Assembly (NCBI GenBank): GCA_958295845.1 | Contig: OY282376.1 | Span: 3,175,022-3,239,021, forward strand | DNA length: 64,000 nt | Direction: 5' to 3' | Source: Caldilineaceae bacterium | GTDB lineage: Bacteria > Chloroflexota > Anaerolineae > Caldilineales > Caldilineaceae | The notes under the pieces: model-generated | What the model saw: only the letters and a program-made list of their open reading frames with translations | Database searches by the model: none | Told to the model about the DNA's origin: nothing | Shown: piece after piece, positions 55,980-64,000 of the stretch | Layout: the number at the start of each line of letters is the position of its first letter | Position numbering within the stretch: the first letter of the stretch is position 1 | Position numbers and translations under genes: made by a program

Positions 55980-56870
55980 TTTACCCCCTTTCTACGGCCC
56001 AATACTAGCATTATACCTGGACCAGTTTTTAGGGGCAGGGCAGTTTGAGCGGGAACAAATCTTCTCCCTCACTGAGAACCCGCCGATTTACGAACACGAC
56101 ACCATGATCGTGCCACACGAGAAGAAGAAACTCATTCTTGAGGAGTTTGGTCTGTTGAACTTCACACGTGAAACTCTCTATCCTAGTCTTGATAAAGTCG
56201 CTGACCGAATCACTCAACACAATTTGTGACCTGGAAGAGCACTTCCCAAATCTAAATCACCCTATAACAACGCAAGAACAAGACAGGAGTGCTGAACTCA
56301 TTAGGCAGCCAATGATTTCGGCATGCTGCACTGCTCTAGCGCCTCTTCGACGCGCTGCTCGCAGCGCACATGCCCGGCCATCACGCTGTCCAGCCACATC
56401 CTCACCCACTTCACAGAAAGACACGCAGACGGCGCCCTCGGCAAGAAAAACTGGCTAATGCATAGGGACAAAGCCGCCCGGGGGTGGGCGGGGCGCCGAG
56501 CGTGCGAGGAACGAGCCGGGAGGCTCTCCGCCGGCGTACGCGTCGGTGTTTGGTCTGTCGTCGGGCGGCATCGCGGCCCGGGCTGGTCGGTACAAGTTAA
56601 GTTTGGAGGACGGCTTGCCTGCGAGCTGGGCGCCGCGTTCTGGCAGTCTCCTGGCGGTGCTGGGGGTGGATTGGGTACCTGAGCGGGTCTGTGCGTGGCT
56701 CTGAGAGGCTCTGTGTGCGATTTTGCGTTCGGCGGCGTCGGTCTGTGCACGGCACCGGTGGCGTCTGGTCGTCCTTGAATACAGGTAGGCCCGGCCCTCT
56801 GAGGCTCGATTCCTCGCACGCGCCGGGCCGGGCCGGATTTCCTGGGAGCCAAGGTTGTCTGGCTGTAGTA

Positions 56871-56919
56871 GGCTGGGGCGCCGAGCGTGTGAGGAACGAG
56901 CCGTAAAGGCGCCCCAGCC
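56871..56919. repeat. 12-bp perfect inverted repeat
   Basis: GGCTGGGGCGCC (56871-56882) and GGCGCCCCAGCC (56908-56919) enclose 25 bp that include most of a 29-bp sequence also found at 56490-56518. The hairpin would be very stable. No T-tract follows. Confidence 0.8.
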
Positions 56920-57045
56920 GGTGTCCCTCGAAAGCTCGCCGGCGTCGCGGAGTGTGTTGGTCTGGTTGGCGATGTCTGCGAGCTGGTCTTGTGGATGCCG
57001 GCGTGGTGTATCAACGGGTCCAACGGCGGGCGCTGGTCGTGGTGC

Positions 57046-57134
57046 AGCGGCGAAACGCTGATGGGGTGTGTGGGAGGCTGGCCCCCTGCGAAGGGGAGAG
57101 TTTGAGAGGGGAATACCCCTCTCATGCTGCCGAC
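57046..57134. repeat. Dispersed intergenic repeat, copy 4
   Basis: Matches 44041-44122 in the same orientation: AGCGGCGAAACGC, then CCCCTGCGA, GGGGAGAGTTTGA, a GGGGA run and final GCCGAC. Coding potential is not conserved between the two copies, which supports a non-coding repeat. Confidence 0.6.
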
Positions 57135-57398
57135 AAGGAGATGCGCTTTTTATTCCGTATAATAGTTTTTATACCAAGTTAATTTTCAGGAGAAGAGGGC
57201 AGCGTCCCGGCCATCGCCGCCCGGGTGAATGGCGGCTGCCCGCACGGGCGTGGATTGTCCCTCCAAGGAATCTCGCGTCCTACGCGCGCCCAGGGCAGTT
57301 GCCGCCAGGCCCCGCGGGGCGCCTATGACAAGCAGAAGCGCGTGCTGCCTCCCCCATTTTGGACGGGAACTTGCTCGCGTGTAAATTACCATTTGCGT

Positions 57399-58994
57399 AT
57401 GTCGATGCGCGACTTCCGTCTGGGCTCCAACCAGATCTGCGATGCCAACAGCCGGCCGGCACTAGTAATGAACCATCGTTCCGAACAATCGAGTAGCCAA
57501 GAGCCTCCAACTTCTGCCGACGAGGATTCCGAAGGGATCCTGCTGAAGCTCGGAGCAGATCAGAAGGAAAGTTCTGACCAGCCTGGGCTGGCCCGCGGTG
57601 CCGACCGTTCAGGGGAGGCCGCAGACCATCGACTGTCCCGGGCGCAGGCGCCCCGCCTGCTGATACTTGGCTTCGCCGGCATTATCCTCTTGGGAACGCT
57701 CCTCCTCAAGATTCCTGCTGCAACGACGCCGGGCGTGTCGATTTCCTGGATGGAGGCCGTATTCACCTCCACCAGCGCCGTGACGGTGACGGGCCTGGGC
57801 GTGCTCACGACGGCTACTGATTTCAGCCGGTTCGGCCAGTTGATTATACTGGTCCTTCTACAGGTGGGCGGCGTCGGCTTCATCGCCTTCAGCGTGTTGC
57901 TCTTTCGCCTTGTGGGCCGGCGCGTAACCTTGAATGAGCGATTCCTGATCCAGCAATCTCTGGGAGCCGAAAGGCAGTTCAATCTGACCCGCAATTGGGG
58001 GCGGCTGGGTAGCGTCGCCAATCTTGCGCTCTATATCTTAGTCGTAACAGTTTCGATCGAGGCGGTGGGCACACTTCTGCTCTGGCTGCGCTGGCGGACC
58101 GAGCTTCCCGACGGTGAGGCGCTCTGGCTGGCGCTCTTCCACGCCGTCAGCAGCTACTGCAACGCCGGTTTCGACCTATTCGCAGGCAGCGGCCGCGCTC
58201 CGGTGTTCGGATTTGGAGCCGACTACTACACGCTCGCGGTGATGTCCGCCCTGATTATTCTGGGTGGCGTCGGAGTGGCCGTGTTGTACGATGTGGTCAG
58301 TTTTTTCAGAAATCGCATGCTGGCCCTCAACACGCGAATAACACTGGGCTTGACTGCCGTCCTCCTCGTCTTGGGCTTGGCCGTCATGTTGCTGGACCGA
58401 CATCTATACGAAGTTACACTGGCTGCCCACTCTCTGGGTGAACAGATTGCGATCAGCGTCTTCACCGTCATCTCCGCCCGTACCGCGGGACTTACTATTC
58501 TGTCCCTTGAGGAGCTCAGCCAGAGTACCCAGCTTATGCTTCTGTTTTGGATGTTCGTCGGAGGCGCACCAGCCAGCATGGCCGGCGGTGTGACGACCAG
58601 CACCTTTGGCGTGTTGCTAATCTCGGCCCTGGCCACCGCCAAGGGCGGAAACAACCAGGCGGTGGCGTTCGGCCGCTCCGTACCCAGAGAAACACTGAAT
58701 AAGGCGGTCGCGATCATGACGGTCAGCACGCTTCTGGTCGCGGCCGTCACGATCGTCCTGTCTCTGTTTGCTCAGGGCGATATATTCGCGCTTGGCTTCG
58801 AGGTAGTTAGCGCCTTTGCAAACGCAGGCTACTCTCTGGGCTTCACCCACAAGCTCGACGCTTGGGGGCAGGCCGTTATCGCGTTTACCATGTTTTGGGG
58901 CCGCCTGGGCCCGCTGACCATAGTCATTGCTCTGGCCCAGCGTGAGCGCCCCTCGCTGCTTCAATACCCTGAAGAGCCGGTTATTCTGGGGTAG
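57399..58994 (+). CDS. Trk/Ktr-type potassium uptake channel subunit (KtrB/TrkH-like)
   Basis: About 531 residues from ATG 57399; ATG 57468 (508 residues) is an equally good start, and the frame further up to 57225 crosses repeat DNA. Four M-P-M units are seen, with filter loops TSTSAVTVTGLG, HAVSSYCNAGFDL, ISARTAGLTIL and VSAFANAGYSLGF, each with the conserved filter Gly. It conducts K+ across the membrane with a cytoplasmic KtrA/TrkA ring, whose gene is not adjacent. The N-terminal ~60 residues are polar and acidic. Confidence 0.93.
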   Translation: MSMRDFRLGSNQICDANSRPALVMNHRSEQSSSQEPPTSADEDSEGILLKLGADQKESSDQPGLARGADRSGEAADHRLSRAQAPRLLILGFAGIILLGTLLLKIPAATTPGVSISWMEAVFTSTSAVTVTGLGVLTTATDFSRFGQLIILVLLQVGGVGFIAFSVLLFRLVGRRVTLNERFLIQQSLGAERQFNLTRNWGRLGSVANLALYILVVTVSIEAVGTLLLWLRWRTELPDGEALWLALFHAVSSYCNAGFDLFAGSGRAPVFGFGADYYTLAVMSALIILGGVGVAVLYDVVSFFRNRMLALNTRITLGLTAVLLVLGLAVMLLDRHLYEVTLAAHSLGEQIAISVFTVISARTAGLTILSLEELSQSTQLMLLFWMFVGGAPASMAGGVTTSTFGVLLISALATAKGGNNQAVAFGRSVPRETLNKAVAIMTVSTLLVAAVTIVLSLFAQGDIFALGFEVVSAFANAGYSLGFTHKLDAWGQAVIAFTMFWGRLGPLTIVIALAQRERPSLLQYPEEPVILG

Positions 58995-59079
58995 CCATGG
59001 AGCTGCCCATCGCGGCGACTCCGGTGCACACACAGGTGCCGTTTCTGCTTAAATCACAGTCCGGGAGGACCGTTAATCC

Positions 59080-60135
59080 ATGACCGACAGAGCAGTTTAC
59101 ACACTCGAAGACATGCGAGCTGGCGCTGAAGTCGCAGTGCGCATCTGCATGGCTGTACAGCCAGGCGAACGCGTCCTAATTCTGGGCGACGAAGGCTCTT
59201 CGCTGATCAGCCAGGCACTATCCGACGCCGCGAGTCCAATCGCCGAGGCCGTAAAGACGCACACATTGGAAGAGCTGGGCACCCGCCCCATAACCGAAAT
59301 GCCGGAAGGGCTCCAGAACACTTTGGAACAGTTTCAACCTCACGTCAGTTTCTATACCGCCAGCAGCCGGCCTGGCGAGCTCAAGTTTCGCATGGCCTAC
59401 ATGCCGGCTGTGATGCAAGCGAATCCTGCCGGGGCCCGCCACGGCCATATGATCAATATCACGCCCCCCCTGATGATGCAGGGGATGCGAGTTGATTACC
59501 AGCAGATCTACGACGTTACGATGCGAGTACACGAGATTGCAAGTAAGGCTAAGGAGATCCACGTCACTAATCCGAAGGGAACCGACTTTACCGCCACCTT
59601 GAATCCCGACTTCAACTGGATACCCTGCCATGGGCTCTACCACGAGCCCGGCAAATGGGGCAACCTGCCGGAAGGGGAGACCTTTACTTCACCTGGAAAC
59701 GCAAATGGCGTGCTGGTGGTAGACGAGCTCGGCGACTACTTTAGCGAACGATACGGAATCCTTGAAACGCCTGTCAGATTTGAGGTGGAAGACGGACGCG
59801 TAAGATCGGTGCAGAGTGAGGACAGATCTCTGGAAAAGGATGTTCAGTCCTATATCTACGGCGCTGAAAACGCCGATCGGGTTGGCGAATTCGCGATTGG
59901 TACCAACATCGCTTTGACGGGGCTTGTTGGAAATCTGTTACAGGATGAGAAGTTTCCAGGCGTGCACGTTGCTTTCGGCGACCCCTACGGTAACCAGACA
60001 GGCGCAGACTGGAAGTCCGAACACCATGTCGATGTCATTCCAACGCAATGCACAATCGACGTGGACGGCAGACGTATCATGTCGGACGGAGAGTTTGCGG
60101 CTGAAATACTTGGGGATCAACGACCGAATGATTGA
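59080..60135 (+). CDS. M29-type (thermophilic) aminopeptidase family protein
   Basis: 351 residues. Putative metal ligands of the AmpS/PepS fold are the Glu of NLPEGETFTSP, the Glu of VGEFAIGTN, the His of VHVAFGDPYG, and His/Asp in EHHVDVI. The N-terminal domain (VQPGERVLILGDEGSS) is the usual M29 start. The family releases N-terminal residues from peptides using two Zn or Co ions. It is a little shorter than typical M29 (~370-410). It follows the K+ channel gene by 85 bp on the same strand. The substrate range is unknown. Confidence 0.85.
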   Translation: MTDRAVYTLEDMRAGAEVAVRICMAVQPGERVLILGDEGSSLISQALSDAASPIAEAVKTHTLEELGTRPITEMPEGLQNTLEQFQPHVSFYTASSRPGELKFRMAYMPAVMQANPAGARHGHMINITPPLMMQGMRVDYQQIYDVTMRVHEIASKAKEIHVTNPKGTDFTATLNPDFNWIPCHGLYHEPGKWGNLPEGETFTSPGNANGVLVVDELGDYFSERYGILETPVRFEVEDGRVRSVQSEDRSLEKDVQSYIYGAENADRVGEFAIGTNIALTGLVGNLLQDEKFPGVHVAFGDPYGNQTGADWKSEHHVDVIPTQCTIDVDGRRIMSDGEFAAEILGDQRPND

Positions 60136-60159
60136 CACACTTCAGCTTCTCTTGGCACA

Positions 60160-60204
60160 AAAAATCGCCCATCCGGTTCAGCACTGGCTGAAACGGAATG
60201 GGCG
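60160..60204 (-). terminator. Rho-independent terminator of the DUF4268 gene
   Basis: Stem CGCCCAT (60166-60172) with ATGGGCG (60198-60204), continued by CCG/CGG and TTCAGC/GCTGAA around an ACTG loop. On the minus strand it is followed by a TTTTTT run. It lies about 60 bp beyond the DUF4268 stop. In the plus direction the hairpin lacks a T-tract. Confidence 0.85.
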
Positions 60205-60262
60205 GAGAAATCAAGATATTCTTGTTGGATACAGCGAGATTCGTGCGCTGTCTCCTGCGGCG

Positions 60263-61357
60263 CTAGTTGGCGGCGCCGAAAGTTGAGATTCGCGGGCGAA
60301 ATGCTCGGTCAAAAGCCTCCAGCTTTTCCCTGAACCAATTATGCTGCTCCTGCCACTGTGAACGGTTGGTCGGGTCGGCATTGTACTTGCGCAACATCAC
60401 CTGACCTTGCTTGTGTTCTGGCAGTTCGCGCCACTCCAGTGCGTCGCCAATCTCTGCCCCAATCTCGCCGCGCTGCTGGTAAAGTGTGTTGTAGGAAACC
60501 TCGGCATCACCCTCACGAATAACCAACTGAACGCCGATGCCGCCTTCGCGCATATTGTTGAAGGCGGTCATACGCAGTCGCCAGTGTCCTACGTCAAAGT
60601 TCATCCAGTTCTGTGAACGAGGCGTGCCCGGACGGATGAAACTTCCGCCGTCTTCCAAATGCTTCCGCAAAGCTTGCCAATACTCCATCTGTAGTTCGTT
60701 TTCTACGAGCTGATATTCCAGTTGCAGTTCATTCTCGACCTGTTGCAGCTGATCCTCTAATGATGTTTCGTCTGTATCGGTCGCAGGGGTTGGGGCAGGC
60801 GTCGGGATCGGGCTAGGAGTCGGAATCGGGCTCGGAGCGCTACCAGGGCTGCTCCCTTCCGACGCGACCGCACTTGCCTCCCAACCGGATGGCTTGCTAA
60901 CCAGATAAAACTTAGGAGCAAGCGGCGATTCGCCGATACGCCACAGCTCTACTTCCAGGCCAAAAAACTGTATGTTATTGTTTGTAATTTCGTTCAACCA
61001 GTCGAGTGTATTTCGATCCTCCTGCGTAAACTCAGCCGCCACCCACACCATCGTAACTGCCTTCAACTCGGCGGCGTAGGTAAGGAGTTGTCCCAAGTGG
61101 CTCTGGTCGGTATGTTCCAGTTGATTTTCGATTACAACGTAGCCGCCGCCGCTGCCGCGTGAACGGCAGACCACGCCTCGAGGGTAAGGTGAGACCCAGC
61201 CCTCGGTGTCTTCCAACTCAAGGTCCATGTTTATCGCTTCACCAAGTAGGGCCAAACTGTCGCCCCGCGCCAGCCAAGTAGCAAAGTCGCTGTCTTCACT
61301 AACCCATACTGTTCGCAGTTCCACTTGTTCCAGGCGGCCAAAGTCAAACTGAATCAT
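60263..61357 (-). CDS. DUF4268 protein with PD-(D/E)XK-like N-terminus
   Basis: 364 residues. The N-terminal ~150 residues contain VVIENQLEHTDQSHLGQLLTY and VTMVWVAAEFTQEDRNTLDW, as in restriction-endonuclease-like folds found with DUF4268. The C-terminal ~130 residues (FWREKL-type region SQWQEQHNWFREKLEAFDRAF) match DUF4268. Between them are a Pro/Thr linker (SPIPTPAPTPA) and a short coiled coil with an internal repeat (VENELQLEYQ, VENELQMEYW). AGGAGGAG precedes the ATG. The function of the family is unknown; nucleic-acid cleavage or sensing is inferred from the fold only. Confidence 0.82.
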   Translation of the reverse strand: MIQFDFGRLEQVELRTVWVSEDSDFATWLARGDSLALLGEAINMDLELEDTEGWVSPYPRGVVCRSRGSGGGYVVIENQLEHTDQSHLGQLLTYAAELKAVTMVWVAAEFTQEDRNTLDWLNEITNNNIQFFGLEVELWRIGESPLAPKFYLVSKPSGWEASAVASEGSSPGSAPSPIPTPSPIPTPAPTPATDTDETSLEDQLQQVENELQLEYQLVENELQMEYWQALRKHLEDGGSFIRPGTPRSQNWMNFDVGHWRLRMTAFNNMREGGIGVQLVIREGDAEVSYNTLYQQRGEIGAEIGDALEWRELPEHKQGQVMLRKYNADPTNRSQWQEQHNWFREKLEAFDRAFRPRISTFGAAN

Positions 61358-61552
61358 TCTTACGTCTCCTCCTATTACGAAACGCTCGTCATCTTGTGTC
61401 TAGTGTAAGCCATACCCGGAACGATATTTCCGAAGGGGGCGCTGCCCGACTATTGATGTTTCAAAGGGGGCTTTCCTAATCCGAAAGCGTAGGACTCCAC
61501 ATCATAGTATTACACGAATTAAATGTATAGCGCAAGCGACGAATTTGCTAAT

Positions 61553-61581
61553 TTGACAGTGCGCGAACGCTCCCGTAATAT
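61553..61581 (+). promoter_or_regulatory. Sigma-70 promoter for tRNA-Gly
   Basis: A consensus TTGACA (61553-61558) and TAATAT (61576-61581) are separated by exactly 17 bp. Initiation would be near 61588, giving a ~55-nt leader before the tRNA at 61643. This is the best promoter match I saw in the window, and it fits a stable-RNA gene. Confidence 0.85.
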
Positions 61582-61642
61582 AGTGGGAACGTTTCGCCTG
61601 CTTCATTTCCATGCGTGACGTAACGCACATTACGATCATTTT

Positions 61643-61714
61643 GCGGGCGTAGTTCAGTGGTAGAACGTCAGCTTCCCAAGCTGAATGTCGACGGTTCGAG
61701 TCCGTTCGCCCGCT
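61643..61714 (+). tRNA. tRNA-Gly (anticodon CCC)
   Basis: A 72-nt cloverleaf: acceptor GCGGGCG (61643-61649) pairs with CGCCCGC (61707-61713), with discriminator T. The D arm contains GTTCAGTGGTAGAAC. The anticodon stem TCAGC/GCTGA encloses loop TTCCCAA, giving anticodon CCC, which reads GGG. The T arm is GACGG-TTCGAGT-CCGTT. CCA is not encoded. A strong promoter lies upstream, and the gene is transcribed alone. Confidence 0.95.
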
Positions 61715-61819
61715 CTCTTCTCATTGCTCTCCTGGTCTCTTCGACTGTGGGATTGACCTCGGACGCCCTTCACCCTTCCTGGTTACTAAGACCCTGCCGA
61801 AGACCTCTATGTGCCGGTC

Positions 61820-62893
61820 TCAACTGTCAAATAGGTCTAGTTCGGCTACGCGCAACCGGAGGTCGCCCTGGCCTGTCAGCATCCAGAGTCGGCCGGGGGC
61901 ATGTTCAAACACGTATGGGTAGGAAATCCAGGCATCCTTCTCGCGAGCTATCACGCGTGGTGCCGACCAGCTGACACCCTCGTCTTCAGACGACGAAATG
62001 GAAAGTTCCTCTCGATGCCAACTTGCCTCGTCTTCCGACTGTTGGCCGCTGCGGCGGGGAAAGCTGTCAGTTCCCTCAGGATGGAGGCGGTTCCAGGCAA
62101 GTAGGATACGCCCGCTACGCAGTCGAGTCAGATAACCTGGCGATGAACTTGCTTTGATGGCACTGGGGCGAATCGTGCGCCACGACAGGCCTTCATCGTA
62201 AGAAATTGCTTCCCAGAAACGGTCCCAATTCGTGCGAATAAGCATCCAGAGAGTGCCGTCCCGCCTCTCGATAAACGTCGGCTCGAACGCGCCGTCATGG
62301 TGACCATGTCCGCCCAGGTCGATGATGTTGCTGCCTCGCCAGCTCTTCCCGCCATCCCCTGAAGAGTAGACGCGAAGGGCATTCCGTCCCGGGCGGCGCA
62401 AATAGAACTGGTTCGTAACGACGATTCTGCCGTTGGCAGTTTCAATCATATTGATGGGCGGGTGACCGCACACCCCGCGAAATAAACGCTGACGGTCAAG
62501 CCAGGTGGCCCCACCATCCAGACTGCGAATAGCCCAAAGGTCACCGCGGGCTTCAGCGCCTGGTTCGCGGCTGTCATCGTCCCAATTCAGGACCCGTTCA
62601 TCCATCCAGACGAGGACCAGTTTGCCGTCCCTTGTGGACATCAATTGACCCGAATTCCTTGGAATCCCCGGACCTGGAGGAGGCAGGCTGTCCCCTTCGC
62701 CGCGGTAAATGGGGCGCGGCGCCTGCCAGGTCGTTCCATCATCGGCGCTGACAACGGTGGCGTTTCCAGCCACCGCCATCAGTCCCCCATCCGGCAACCT
62801 GACAAAAGGCCGTCTCGCTTCCACCGACAGAGGCTGGCAGACTGGGTCGATCCAGCGTTCAGTTGAGCCGCCCTCTCCAGTTGGGTCACTCAT
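61820..62893 (-). CDS. Sialidase/BNR Asp-box superfamily protein
   Basis: About 357 residues from ATG 62893, chosen because GGAGGT precedes it; the frame opens 21 nt earlier. A six-bladed propeller is indicated by Asp-box motifs: SADDGTTW, SLDGGATW, SGDGGKSW, SYDEGLSW and SEDEGVSW. Catalytic Arg candidates include EARRPFVRLPDG. No signal peptide is seen, unlike many secreted sialidases. Related proteins include exo-alpha-sialidases and plant-glycan hydrolases, and the true substrate is open. It converges with the tRNA gene. Confidence 0.85.
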   Translation of the reverse strand: MSDPTGEGGSTERWIDPVCQPLSVEARRPFVRLPDGGLMAVAGNATVVSADDGTTWQAPRPIYRGEGDSLPPPGPGIPRNSGQLMSTRDGKLVLVWMDERVLNWDDDSREPGAEARGDLWAIRSLDGGATWLDRQRLFRGVCGHPPINMIETANGRIVVTNQFYLRRPGRNALRVYSSGDGGKSWRGSNIIDLGGHGHHDGAFEPTFIERRDGTLWMLIRTNWDRFWEAISYDEGLSWRTIRPSAIKASSSPGYLTRLRSGRILLAWNRLHPEGTDSFPRRSGQQSEDEASWHREELSISSSEDEGVSWSAPRVIAREKDAWISYPYVFEHAPGRLWMLTGQGDLRLRVAELDLFDS

Positions 62894-63304
62894 CCTTCGG
62901 ACCTCCAGAAGCATTACCGCTAACAGTCAGGTTTGGGCCTGCAGAGAGCTGGTCGTACCCTCAAATGATTACACGAACCATAGCACGATGGACTTTCAGC
63001 GTCAACCCGAATTCCTGCATCCAGGCCAATTGAAATCGATAGCTAGACACACCCTCACAGCGCACTTCCGGGCTTGACTCAGTATGGGCAAGACAGTATC
63101 CTGATATTCGTCCCCGTATAAGAATCTCAGTCCCTCTTTATCGATTCTATTCTTCACTATGCGAAGATTGGTGAACGTAGTGAGCAGACTAGTGAAGTCT
63201 TTACGCCAATGCCTTGTAGCCATGAATTCCCCGAATCTGCAGGCATCTTGGCCTAGACCAGTATGGAAAAGTTACGATTCTGTGGCCTCATGAAATAATC
63301 TGAT
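62894..63304. other. Gap before the SLC13-type permease
   Basis: Nothing firmly supported. A 73-codon minus-strand frame (63002-63223) has a plausible composition but no ribosome-binding site or recognisable motif, so it is not called. No clear promoter is visible for the rightward gene. Confidence 0.3.
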
Positions 63305-64000
63305 ATGACCGCTGACATGATCATTCTTGTCGCCATTCTCGTGGTGGCATCCTATCTCTATCTGACGGACTGGCTGGCAACAGAGACGACTTCGGCTCTT
63401 GCCATCGCGTCCCTTGCTCTGTCCGGAATTCTGGACTCTCGCGAGGCCTTGTCCGGATTCGCCAGCACCGCCACGCTAACTGTGGGCGCAATGTTCGTGA
63501 TCAGTGGCGGGCTTCTTCGTACAGGCGCGCTGGAGCTCGTGACAATAGGCCTGGCGCGATTCTCAGGCGGCAGTCCACGCCGGCTGCTGATCCTGTTAGG
63601 CGGAGTCATTCCGTTGGCCAGTGCCATCATGAACAACACGCCCGTCGTCGTCATGATGGCGCCAGTCGTCCTTTCACTAAGCCAGCGCTTCCGGATTCAG
63701 CCGTCCAAGCTGCTCATTCCCCTGAGCTATTTCGCCGTGTTGGGCGGCACGATCACCCTGCTTGGCACAAGTACGAACATCCTTGTCGATGACCTCTACC
63801 GGGCCACGGGTGGCCCGGGTTTCAATCTGCTGACCTTCACTCCGCTCGGCCTGATCTTTACAGTGGCAGGCGGCATCTTTATCGTCTTAACCAGCCAGAA
63901 GCTACTGCCTGACAGGTCCCCGGCCGGTAGCCTCGGGGAAGGCCGCCACCAGAGCACGCCCTTCGTCGCCGAACTGATCGTTGAGGAATCTAGCCCGTTA
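63305..64000 (+). CDS. SLC13-type anion permease, N-terminal part (runs off the window)
   Basis: 232 codons from ATG 63305 (or 63317) to the edge, without a stop. About six TM helices so far. The SLC13/DASS hairpin signature ASAIMNNTPVVVMMAPVV and the GTSTNILVDDL loop are clear; these bind Na+ and a dicarboxylate or sulfate. The long polar loop starting near residue 212 (PDRSPAGSLGEGRHQ) suggests that cytoplasmic RCK/TrkA_C domains follow, as in many bacterial SLC13-like permeases, but they lie outside the window. The substrate is unknown. Confidence 0.85.
   Translation, partial: MTADMIILVAILVVASYLYLTDWLATETTSALAIASLALSGILDSREALSGFASTATLTVGAMFVISGGLLRTGALELVTIGLARFSGGSPRRLLILLGGVIPLASAIMNNTPVVVMMAPVVLSLSQRFRIQPSKLLIPLSYFAVLGGTITLLGTSTNILVDDLYRATGGPGFNLLTFTPLGLIFTVAGGIFIVLTSQKLLPDRSPAGSLGEGRHQSTPFVAELIVEESSPL

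Larger units (their letters stand above)
54413..56042 (-). mobile_element. Decayed IS3-family insertion sequence
   Basis: Read on the minus strand: a left end TGCCCTGCCCC (56042-56032), a transposase OrfA start 63 bp inside (ATG at 55979), an OrfB-like C-terminus (55173-55271) and right ends GGGGGCAGGTCA (complement of 54413 and again of 54465). The ends match at about 10 of 11 bases. IS3 elements are normally ~1.2-1.5 kb with two frameshifted ORFs; here most of the transposase is missing and unrelated sequence fills the middle. CCAGTTTTT followed by GGGGC near 55205 repeats the 56023-56037 end, so more than one insertion may be nested. Confidence 0.5.
55980..57398. other. Gene-poor region with inverted and dispersed repeats
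   Basis: No intact gene supported. At 56030-56229 a plus-strand frame ends EKKKLILEEFGLLNFTRETL then YPSLDKVADRI, which resembles the end of FRG domains, perhaps a relic. GGGGCGCCGAGCGTG recurs with flanks at 56490-56518 and 56875-56903. A 12-bp inverted repeat spans 56871-56919. A dispersed repeat copy lies at 57046-57134. TATAAT at 57158-57163 may belong to the potassium transporter promoter. Confidence 0.45.

Noticed and set aside
56301-57125. 274-codon minus-strand Pro/Arg-rich frame
   Set aside because: Low-complexity composition, no motif or ribosome-binding site, and it spans inverted and dispersed repeats not conserved as protein.

Overview
The window reads as a moderately GC-rich bacterial chromosome segment, most likely from the Chloroflexota (Caldilinea/Anaerolineae-like). 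The basis is indirect: Thr/Pro-rich linkers on envelope proteins, tandem phytanoyl-CoA dioxygenase (PhyH) genes, an LCP-family cell-wall protein, a polX/ligA gene set and an alpha-glucan phosphorylase of the DUF3417 type. No rRNA or other phylogenetic marker is present, so the assignment is an inference.

Layout. 0-2.3 kb: two PhyH oxygenases, one fused to HEAT repeats. 2.6-7.9 kb: a heterodimeric ABC exporter facing a UgpC/MalK-type ATPase. 8.3-18.5 kb, all on the plus strand: a translationally coupled set of a PolX/PHP protein, an SH3-like membrane protein and NAD-dependent DNA ligase, then a helical protein, a CpXC protein, CinA and an LCP protein. 18.5-25.3 kb, minus strand: methyltransferase, alpha/beta hydrolase, a small beta protein, a carotenoid-type oxidoreductase coupled to MenA, a polytopic membrane protein and a TIGR01777 epimerase. 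25.4-31.0 kb: glucan phosphorylase, 6-phosphogluconolactonase and glucose-6-phosphate dehydrogenase, which would feed stored glucan into the oxidative pentose phosphate pathway once a phosphoglucomutase (not seen here) has acted. 31.0-35.8 kb: an iron-type ABC ATPase and fused permease, a 4-TM protein, a ThrH-type phosphatase and a histidine phosphatase.

35.8-57.2 kb is accessory in character. It holds an 11-repeat TPR protein, a lipoprotein and three large exported proteins sharing nearly identical C-terminal fibronectin-III modules (one with plant-like LRRs, one with eight copies of a ~36-residue two-Cys module I do not recognise). Divergent from the last is a single polypeptide carrying GAF, PAS, histidine kinase, receiver and OmpR-type DNA-binding domains. 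Beyond it are a lipoprotein with three homologous domains on Gly/Ser/Glu linkers, several small orphan genes, and relics: an FtsX permease C-terminus, a DUF2339 C-terminus and a decayed IS3 element. A family of dispersed intergenic repeats links several of the gaps.

57.4-64 kb returns to housekeeping genes: a Trk/Ktr potassium channel subunit, an M29-type aminopeptidase, a DUF4268 protein with a strong terminator, tRNA-Gly(CCC) with a textbook promoter, an Asp-box sialidase-like protein, and the start of an SLC13-type permease that runs off the window.

The most interesting items are the exported-repeat cluster with its divergent one-protein two-component regulator, the novel two-Cys repeat, the PolX homologue that has lost its polymerase residues, and the asymmetric active sites of the ABC exporter.
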